Part shown: one piece after another, positions 15,798 to 23,900 of the stretch
Position numbering within the stretch: position 1 is the first letter of the stretch
How the letters are laid out: each line of letters begins with the position of its first letter
From: Rikenellaceae bacterium UBA1749
GTDB lineage: Bacteria; Bacteroidota; Bacteroidia; Bacteroidales; Rikenellaceae
Direction: 5' to 3'
Assembly (NCBI GenBank): GCA_002315675.1
Contig: DCHP01000015.1
Span: forward strand, 524-25,778
Length of the DNA: 25,255 bases
Translations under genes and position numbers: made by a program
Notes under the pieces: generated by a model
Told to the model about the DNA's origin: nothing
Database searches by the model: none
The model's input: only the letters and a program-made list of their open reading frames with translations

Positions 15798-17705
15798 ATG
15801 AGACTATTTAAATCATTTGTTCTGATAATATTGGTCTTTATCACAATTACTAATACTAATGCACAGAACTATTCAAAAAAGATGCCTGTCCGTAATTTTT
15901 ACGAAATGATGGACAGTGTCAAGCAAGGATGGAACAGCTGGGATGTCAGAAGCATGTTTACCCAGTTATACCTTCCTTTATCATTCTCAATAAAGGTTGC
16001 ACTTGTTGATGACAAAGGAAATGTGGCTGATGACCTTAGGGCCGGTAATACCCGGGATGATGCAGCTATGGTACATCCTCATACACACTCCTTCGATGGA
16101 ACATACAGCGAAGTGGATGCTTCATGGCATGGTGTTTCTGTTAAACTACAATCCACATCTGAAGGTGACAGACTGATTATGCTTGTTACTCCGATAGAAA
16201 AAGCAAAAGGTGTATATATACGTGTTAGCCCGCAATACGCATGGGAACATTTTTCTATAATAACAGGGAAAGATATCATAGAAAAAGACATAGATAAGTT
16301 TCACTTTAAAACCTGTGATAACATATTTCATATGATTGGATCTGTAAAGGGTGAAAATATGGTTGCAACAGGGCAATATTATTTATGCGATGCAAACTCT
16401 CCTGTACTTATTTACACTGGAGAAGAAATCAGTGTCGAAGATGCTAAAAAATTGTTACAAGAAAAGAAAACAGTTTTTGAGAATAAAGGACGTATGGATT
16501 ATGGAGATAAATATGACGTATACAATGCAATACAAAGCATATTGGCGTGGGATACTGTATATGATCCCGGTGATGACGTAGTTGTAAGTCCTGTCAGCAG
16601 AAACTGGTGTCTTCGCTGGTCAGTCGTTGATAACTTTGGTGGGTATATGCTATTTGACTGGGATACATTCTTTGCTACCCAAATGTTTGCAGCATGCGGC
16701 TGCAAGGAACTTGCATATTCCAATGCATTTCAGATTCTTGCATCTATAGATAAACTTGGATTCCTGCCAAAAACTACAAGCGACCACGAGAATTACACAA
16801 AAGACTGTTCCCAGCCACCCGTCGGTTCCATGTCTGTATGGAAAATATATGAGAAGTTCCATGAAAAATGGTTTCTAGAACTCACATACGAACGTCTTTT
16901 GACTTGGAACAAGTGGTGGCTTGAAAAGCGTCAGTTCGATGGTCTTCTTTGTTGGGGCAGCAATAGAATTAAAAACCGTTTGGGCGAAAGGAATACTGGT
17001 AGCAGAAATAGTGCAATACTGGAAAGTGGACTTGACAATTCCCAGATGTATGATGATGTTTCATTCAATTATGAGACTGAGCTTTTGAATCTTCAGGATG
17101 TAGGTCTGACAAGTTTGTTTGTAACGGACTGTGATTACCTTGTTAAAATAGCAAAAGAACTTGGTAAAAATTCTGACGCCAAAGAACTTCAGAAATGTGC
17201 TGATATATACAGAAAGAGCATTCAGAGATTCTGGTGCGAAGAAGATGGTATGTTCTACAACATCTCTACCGAAACCAAGGAATTCAACAAGAGAGTCTCA
17301 TGTACCAACTTTTATGTATTGCTTGCAAATGCTGCAACAAAACAACAGGCAGAGAGAATTGTTAAGGAACATATGACAAATGAAGAAGAATTCTGGGGAG
17401 AATGGATTCTTCCTATGGCGTCAAAAAAAGACAAGGCTTACGACGTTCAGAACTATTGGAAAGGAAGAATCTGGGGACCGACAAATTACCTAGTATACAT
17501 GGGACTAAGAAATTATGATTTCCCTGAGGTGAGAAAGGAATTTGCCGAAAAATCAGCAAAACTTCTTCTTAAAGACTGGATTCCAAACGGATATATATAC
17601 GAAAACTGGAATTCAAAGACCGGAGTAGGGAATGACGCTTCAAACAGTGACTGGTTCTATCACTGGGGTGCACTGCTTGGATATATTGATTTACTTGAAA
17701 AGTAG
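15798..17705 (+). CDS. Secreted GH63/MGH1-like (alpha/alpha)6 glycosidase
   Basis: A 635-residue exported protein (signal peptide ending near NTNAQ, residue 23). Residues ~35-220 form an N-terminal beta domain; ~240-630 form an (alpha/alpha)6 barrel. Motifs of the GH63/mannosylglycerate-hydrolase-like clan are MLFDWDTFFATQMF, ESGLDNSQMYDD with the probable general acid D413, YWKGRIWGPTNYLVYMGL near 553, and YIYENWNSKTG with the probable base E602. The last two correspond to the catalytic and +1 site elements known from E. coli YgjK. Such enzymes invert terminal alpha-linked glucose, mannose or related residues; the sugar here is not evident. It is transcribed from its own promoter (15689-15720) and ends at a bidirectional terminator, so it is probably monocistronic. 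Confidence 0.8.
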   Translation: MRLFKSFVLIILVFITITNTNAQNYSKKMPVRNFYEMMDSVKQGWNSWDVRSMFTQLYLPLSFSIKVALVDDKGNVADDLRAGNTRDDAAMVHPHTHSFDGTYSEVDASWHGVSVKLQSTSEGDRLIMLVTPIEKAKGVYIRVSPQYAWEHFSIITGKDIIEKDIDKFHFKTCDNIFHMIGSVKGENMVATGQYYLCDANSPVLIYTGEEISVEDAKKLLQEKKTVFENKGRMDYGDKYDVYNAIQSILAWDTVYDPGDDVVVSPVSRNWCLRWSVVDNFGGYMLFDWDTFFATQMFAACGCKELAYSNAFQILASIDKLGFLPKTTSDHENYTKDCSQPPVGSMSVWKIYEKFHEKWFLELTYERLLTWNKWWLEKRQFDGLLCWGSNRIKNRLGERNTGSRNSAILESGLDNSQMYDDVSFNYETELLNLQDVGLTSLFVTDCDYLVKIAKELGKNSDAKELQKCADIYRKSIQRFWCEEDGMFYNISTETKEFNKRVSCTNFYVLLANAATKQQAERIVKEHMTNEEEFWGEWILPMASKKDKAYDVQNYWKGRIWGPTNYLVYMGLRNYDFPEVRKEFAEKSAKLLLKDWIPNGYIYENWNSKTGVGNDASNSDWFYHWGALLGYIDLLEK

Positions 17706-17740
17706 AAAACAACCAAACAGTCAATTAATAAATATTAAAT

Positions 17741-17770
17741 AAAAAGTGCTCCGTTACCGGAGCACTTTTT
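17741..17770. terminator. Bidirectional intrinsic terminator
   Basis: A perfect stem pairs AAAAAGTGCTCCG (17741-17753) with CGGAGCACTTTTT (17758-17770) around a TTAC loop. Its A/T arms provide a U-tract in either direction. It separates the convergent GH63-like (plus) and GH38-like (minus) genes. Confidence 0.93.
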
Positions 17771-17831
17771 GCTATATACTTAAAAATTATGTTTATAATA
17801 TCATAAACAGTTGATTATCATCGAAAACTTG

Positions 17832-20663
17832 TTACCTGTCAATTCTCACTACTTTAATTCCTTTAGCAGGTACATTAAACGAAGTCGAAGAGTTCTTGTC
17901 AATGATTGTTCCATAGGCATTTGATTCATAAGCCTTATTGCCTTTCTGCAGAACAAATGTAGCAGACTGGTCCTTATCAGAATAAGAATGAAGGAAAACA
18001 AGCATTGATTTATTCTGATTGATAGGACGGATGCATGATATCTGAACAGATTTATCTGCATTAAGTTCAAAAGGTGCTTTGCATGAATAGTTCTCATTGA
18101 CAAATGCAGGTATTAGTTTTCTGCTTTGGGAAACAGCAAACATATTGGCATCTGATGGATCATATGTACTGTTGGAAGGATTAAGAATATATTTGAATGT
18201 AACTTTACCTTCCTGGGACAATTGGAAATTGGTATGCCAGTGGTTATTCATTACCCAGTACCAAACTGTAGGAAGATTTGGAGTCTGTAAACGCCATAAA
18301 TGACCGCCTTCTGCACTACCTATCATATTGGCAGAAAGATCACCAACTTCAAAAACCGGAGAATTCAAGGAACAAATAGTAACATTTGAAAGGGAATCAG
18401 ATATATTGACCCATCTCTGTGAAGCAATCCAGTTCTTATTTCCTTGTCTCCACTGATCTTTATTAAGTTCCATAACTCCCCAAGGTATATCTGATCTAAG
18501 AACAGGTTTTTCCATACCGAAGGAAAAACCAATATGAACACCTTCTTTCTCAAGAATAGGCAATTTGTCGATTGTGTTAGCAATATATACAAATGGTTCA
18601 CCTTCAATAAGGGTAATTTCTCTTGTAAGGGATTTACACCCATCTGCTTTTGAGACAATAGACAAGGTTTTAACGACAGGACCATATTCTTTCCATTTAA
18701 GCTCAACATCGTAAGCCTGGGAAGCACCGAAATAATTTCCTCTGCTAATGAGATATCTGTATGTATTGATTGTGAATGGATATTTAACATTGGCAAATTC
18801 CTTACCATTTGTAACCAAACTGGCAATGTCACCTGTAAACTTATCTATTTTGACTGTAGTAAATTCATTTGAAATCTGGCATGTCTTTGAAGGGAATGGC
18901 AGGCTGGTGATACAATCCGCCTGAGCTAGGATAAAATTCTTTGAAGAAAGAGCTGGAATGTCTTTAGCATAGAAAACAAGAGTTCCATCGGATAAAATCT
19001 GGGTTGGCACGTCATTACCGGTAGAAGCATCTTTTACATGATTGAACTGTGAATTTGGCAGTGAAACAATGCCGCTTCTGACAAAAGATTCTGTGTTGAA
19101 AACAGCAATTGTGTTGGATGATGAAGACTCATTTTTCAAACTAGGCAACGCCTTGATTGTCAGATCTTTTGCAAGACTATCTGTTGTTGTGAAATAACCA
19201 TATTTGACGTCAAGTATTCTTTGTGAAATAGGTTTATCGGGATATATATAGGCCCATGTATGTTCCGTTCCCATAATAGTATTTCTCCATGCATCCTGGA
19301 CTTCACTTTCAGGAATAGGATTTCCGGTAATACAGCTAAGAATTTCGGACTGCATGAGGGTTTCCTTTACTTCTCTGTGATGACTTGTATACTTGGCACT
19401 TGTACCCAAACCATCAGTCCAGTATTCTGTATAGTCACCAGATACTGTTGGAATGGATTCTTCGTGTTTTCTATAAGCTTCTACAATATCCTTTGAACTG
19501 GCAATTTTAAGATGAGGGTAGGCATATTCCTCGTTCCAGCTCTTAACTGCATCAGGTAGGTCAGCATCAATAGGAACATTGTCTGACATACACCAAGCCA
19601 TTGGGAAAACATCAAAAACATAACTACTGTCTGCTTCAACTTTAGGAAGTTGCTGCTTGATATATGTATCAATGAATCTATCCCTAGGATTATTTGTCCT
19701 GGTCACTACAGGAAGCTTACTTTTATCTTCGAGTCCAAGATTCTTAAAGAAGAAATCATTACGTTTATCCATACCTGCAGTGTAAGGACCTGGCTGGATA
19801 TAAAGAAGTTTTGTCTTTCCATCAGGTGCAAGCCAAAAACGTGGATGGTAATCAAGTTCACGTGCTCTGCCGACACGGTCACCAGCATTCGGTAGAGAAA
19901 TGATATTCTTGACACCTGTAATATCTGCAATTGCAGGCATACCCCATGAAATACCAGGAATATCTACAATTACCATAGTATTGATATCAACACCGGTAAG
20001 CTTACTTATTCTCTTTGATGGTGAATACAACTCAAGTAATTCGGGCTCATGAGACGCTGTAGTATGTGTATTGATATATGTGGCATCAACTGATATATAG
20101 CCTTTCTTAATCCCTTCAATCAATCTTTTGCATTTTTCGGGAGACTCTGTTGCAAGATACCTTTCAACAGCCCATGATACTTCAGTATTCCATACAAATC
20201 TTGCATCTTCAGGATAATCCTTAGTTGCCTCACCAAGTAGGATGGCCTGTTCAAGATTCTGTTTATGTATAAACTCAACTATTTCATGTGTATGAGTATA
20301 ACCGATATCAACATGCGCATGAGGATACATAAGAATTGTCCAATGCCTCATTTTGGGAACAATAAGGTTCTCAGACTTGATTATTATACCATTATTTAGA
20401 ATATCCATCTTGATGGTATCAGCAGATGAAACTCCTATATTCTCAGGCAAAATAACATCAGTCTGTTTATTGGTGGTTTTATTAATTGAAATTTTTTGTC
20501 CGTTTACCTTGACATCGGAAATGGATTCATCTGATAGAATCTGAACAAGTCTACCTACCTTTGAGCCATCGTAATACTTATATCTATCAGTGACTGAGAT
20601 AGTCTGAGAGAAAACAGGTATCAGCAAAGAGGAGAGTAGTGCTGTAAGTAATGCTCTTTTCAT
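17832..20663 (-). CDS. Secreted GH38-like alpha-mannosidase
   Basis: A 943-residue protein with signal peptide MKRALLTALLSSLLIPVFSQ. An extra beta domain occupies ~20-105. From ~106 comes a GH38-type catalytic region: MYPHAHVDIGYTH gives zinc ligands H117 and D119, VIVDIPGISWGMP gives D234 as nucleophile/metal ligand, and SGDYTEYWTDGLG followed by YTSHHREVKETL gives H428 or H429 as the last ligand. Residues ~550-940 match the beta-rich GH38 C-terminal half. GH38 enzymes are zinc-dependent retaining alpha-mannosidases. The D-I-P-G context around the nucleophile is unlike classical members, so this may belong to a divergent, uncharacterised subgroup. Transcription ends at the 17741-17770 hairpin; MITE copy 3 lies in its upstream region. 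Confidence 0.78.
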   Translation of the reverse strand: MKRALLTALLSSLLIPVFSQTISVTDRYKYYDGSKVGRLVQILSDESISDVKVNGQKISINKTTNKQTDVILPENIGVSSADTIKMDILNNGIIIKSENLIVPKMRHWTILMYPHAHVDIGYTHTHEIVEFIHKQNLEQAILLGEATKDYPEDARFVWNTEVSWAVERYLATESPEKCKRLIEGIKKGYISVDATYINTHTTASHEPELLELYSPSKRISKLTGVDINTMVIVDIPGISWGMPAIADITGVKNIISLPNAGDRVGRARELDYHPRFWLAPDGKTKLLYIQPGPYTAGMDKRNDFFFKNLGLEDKSKLPVVTRTNNPRDRFIDTYIKQQLPKVEADSSYVFDVFPMAWCMSDNVPIDADLPDAVKSWNEEYAYPHLKIASSKDIVEAYRKHEESIPTVSGDYTEYWTDGLGTSAKYTSHHREVKETLMQSEILSCITGNPIPESEVQDAWRNTIMGTEHTWAYIYPDKPISQRILDVKYGYFTTTDSLAKDLTIKALPSLKNESSSSNTIAVFNTESFVRSGIVSLPNSQFNHVKDASTGNDVPTQILSDGTLVFYAKDIPALSSKNFILAQADCITSLPFPSKTCQISNEFTTVKIDKFTGDIASLVTNGKEFANVKYPFTINTYRYLISRGNYFGASQAYDVELKWKEYGPVVKTLSIVSKADGCKSLTREITLIEGEPFVYIANTIDKLPILEKEGVHIGFSFGMEKPVLRSDIPWGVMELNKDQWRQGNKNWIASQRWVNISDSLSNVTICSLNSPVFEVGDLSANMIGSAEGGHLWRLQTPNLPTVWYWVMNNHWHTNFQLSQEGKVTFKYILNPSNSTYDPSDANMFAVSQSRKLIPAFVNENYSCKAPFELNADKSVQISCIRPINQNKSMLVFLHSYSDKDQSATFVLQKGNKAYESNAYGTIIDKNSSTSFNVPAKGIKVVRIDR

Positions 20664-20703
20664 AAATGATTTAAGGAATATTTAATAATTTTTTTATAAA
20701 AAC

Positions 20704-20801
20704 GAGCCCACTTGAAAAAGTATGTTTTGTTGCGTTTACCACTGAAATAGATACATACAACGGAGGTGTTCCTCAATTTTGGACTTTTTCAGGTGGGTTC
20801 C
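20704..20801 (-). mobile_element. MITE-like element, copy 3 (98 bp)
   Basis: It runs from GAGCCCACTTGAAAAAGT to GACTTTTTCAGGTGGGTTCC; the termini are inverted repeats over about 17 bp. It is flanked by AAAAAC on both sides (20698-20703 and 20802-20807). Read on the minus strand it aligns with copies 1 and 2 through GTCCAAAATTGAGGAAC and GTGGTAAA. It lies 40 bp upstream of the GH38 start, between that gene and a candidate -7 box. Confidence 0.85.
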
Positions 20802-20806
20802 AAAAA

Positions 20807-20814
20807 CAAATTTA
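20807..20814 (-). promoter_or_regulatory. Possible -7 box for the GH38-like gene, beyond the MITE
   Basis: The minus strand reads TAAATTTG at 20814-20807. Its last base is also the end of the AAAAAC flank of MITE copy 3. No TTTG lies 19-21 bp upstream. If used, transcription would start at the element junction and carry the whole element in the leader. Confidence 0.35.
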
Positions 20815-20880
20815 GTTAAAAACTTTCGATTTTTGGGTAGTTGATGATAATCAAGTTGGTTTATCTGAAGAAACTACATT

Positions 20881-20915
20881 AAAAAGGATCCAGCATGGAG
20901 TACTCCATGCTGGAT
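20881..20915 (-). terminator. Perfect palindrome terminator after the HzsA/FGE-like gene
   Basis: ATCCAGCATGGAGT (20888-20901) is followed at once by its exact reverse complement (20902-20915), a 28-bp perfect palindrome. On the minus strand it is followed by CC and then TTTTT (complement of 20881-20885), an intrinsic-terminator layout, 39 bp past the stop at 20954. Confidence 0.8.
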
Positions 20916-20953
20916 TCAAAATAAGTTACATAAGATTAATTGATATATGATAC

Positions 20954-23900
20954 TTAATCTTCAATAATAACACGAAGACCTGTATTCCATACTTTAATCC
21001 ATGGAAGATATGTTCTACGGGAAGAACATGTACTGCGTTTTGCCCTGTCATACCATGAACCCCCTCGAACCACATATTCTGGAGTATTAGTGTTGGTTGG
21101 ATCAGGATATACAACAGACTTTGTCCATTCTGCAACATTACCATTCATATCATAAAGTCCCCAAGGATTCGCTTTATAATGTTTTGGTGTTGTCAGTAGC
21201 ATATGATGGTCATTCACATCATTGTCCTTTGGAATATAAGAAAGTACCCTGAACAAAGGATCTGTCTCAGGAATTGGTTTAGGGTCAACCCCACGGACGG
21301 CCATCTTATTAAGTTGGCTGTCACCCATATTGTCATATTCACCATAATTAGAATTGACATTGCCATACCAGAAATCATTATCAGAACCTGCCCTTGCAGC
21401 CCATTCCCATTGTTCTTCTGTAGGAACCGTGACATTCATGCCTGTCTTTTCTGACATCTTCTGACAGAATTCCATAGCTTCATCAAGACTAATCTTTGTA
21501 GCAGCCAAAGTATCGGCATTGACAGGATAGCCAGGAGTAGTGTGGTCTTTCCAATGCTGTCCTATACAACGTGAATCATGAGAAGGAATCATAGTGCGAA
21601 CCTGAGCGTTAGTCAATTCAGTAGTAGCCATCCAGAATGGTTTCTTGATTGTAACTTTCTTCTTAGGAGCAGACATTACCTTATCATTTCCCATAATATA
21701 TGTTCCAGCTGGAATTCTAACAAACTCAAGTGAGATTCCAGGAGCAAGTTCAACGATCTTCTTCTCTGAATTTCCCTGCATTGCTTTTGCTTGTTCAGCA
21801 GTGAATGGGAATCCCTTGACTTTAATTTCCTTAACCTTTTGAGGTGCAGGACGTTCCGGCATTACAGGAGTAACAGCTGGAAGAGAATCAAGATGTTTCT
21901 GATATTCACGGACTTCAGCTTCCCAGTCAACAGGATTAAGTGAGTATTTAGCCATAAGCTCCCTACGTCTTGCCTTCTGATCGACAACTGTACCATCAGG
22001 AATTTTATGTGGACTTGCAAGTGCAGTATTATTATATGGCATATTCATATCAAGCCACATATATAGGATTCTCATTTCGGAATCAGTCAGTTTGACTCCA
22101 TGATGACCAAATCTAAGCATACGAAGCATTTCTGAATTATAAGCAGAATACTCGTATGGATTCAGAACTTCCATTTCTGTTTCAGGACCCTGACGATAGA
22201 AATAAGGGTGGAATTGAAGATAACTTTTTGAGTAAATGACTCCATCACTATATGCTATCGTATCCATTCTTCCGCCTGTATAATCAATGCCTGCTGTATG
22301 TTTTTCTGAATTATGACATGCTATACATGCACGATTTAGAATTGGCTGGATATCCTGTTCAAAATTAATTGCACGTGGACTACCTAAAGCCTTTTCCAGT
22401 TCATGGGGCTTGATAGTTGAAGCTATTGTACGCTTAGGCATGGCTATCTGGTTCTGGTTTTCATGACATCCGACACATGAAACAGTTTCACCAGGCATAC
22501 CAATTGTCCAGCTTCTCATCCATTGAACAGCACGACCAAGTGAATCAACTGGCTGAATAGAGAAAGGCATATTAGCAGGTACTTTGAAGATGGCAGAACC
22601 ATCAGCTTCTACCGGAACATATCCCAGTAGTCTCTTGATATCCCATCCTGACTGAATACCGTTCCATATATGGTCAGATAAAGTATGAAGGTAGTCATAC
22701 TCATAAGCATAGATTCTTAACTGCTTGACAGTTCCTCTAGGAACTCCTTTAAGTCCCTGGCCTTCGTAAATATCCTGAATAAACATGGTTGCTTCCTTAC
22801 TTGCATTTGAAAGGTCCATAGGAACCCTTTCTGGAATATTTACAGGAACTGATCTCTTACGGACAGGTATTGAATTAATATATCCTTCGCCTTCACAATC
22901 CTTGATGAGAGTCATATTGTCATATATATCAATAAGATATATTCCCCATAAGGATCTTTCTGATAATTTAGCTGTAACAAGGAAATACTTGTCAGTAAGA
23001 GGATGTGGTTTAAGGAATTGAGGCCAAACACCATCTACCAGTTGGTCTATTACAAGATTTTCAATTGGTCTTTGGCTATGAGGAAGTTCCTGCACCATAC
23101 CTTCAACACCTGCTCTATTTTTGGTAGGATCGAAAATAATCAAACGACCTGAACGTGGAGTCCCATGGTGGCCTGAAATAACACCAATGAATCTATTACT
23201 GTTTTCAGGAAGTTGTTGCATGTCGAAAGTAGAATTTGGGAACATACTACCACTTCCAAATAGTGCACGTTGCTCAGTACCATCAGGATTCATAGTAAAT
23301 ACTATTCGGGAATAGTAGTGAGTCAGGTCAGTGTATTCCCACCTTGTATACATAACCTTGCCGTTTTTAAGAACAGTTGCATTCCAGTTATTATCCTGGT
23401 CATATGTTAGACGGCGTAATTTATGTGTTTCAGGGTCATAAAGTGAATAGTTTCCAACTGCATCAGAACCACTGACACATGGCACACCATGATAACCGAT
23501 ATTAGTACATGCCATAATCTTACCACTAGGAAGATAACTAGCATCGAAACATTCAACATCCTGGTCATCTACTACTGTAACCTGGTGAAAATTTGATGCA
23601 TCACGATTAACTTCATAGACCTGTAATCTTTTTAATTCATCTGTACTTGTAAATAGTATCCTGTTTGCATCCCAGTGAAGCATGGCATCTGTAATCAGGT
23701 TGCCATTTGGCGCATGATAAATAATCTTTTCTGTAGGATTTCCAGAACGGAGACCGGATAATTGAATCAGTGAAGCGTCAAACCCAGATCTTGAGCCTGA
23801 AAGCTGACATGTCCAGTTACTTGGCTGAGTGCCAAGTTGAGGTGCCATAGCAGCCCTGGATTCAGTGGAAAGATTATATTTGGTAACAACGATATCATCG

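Noticed and set aside
18365..18832. 155-residue minus-strand open frame inside the GH38-like gene
   Set aside because: It is an out-of-frame shadow of the GH38-like coding sequence, with no recognisable domain.
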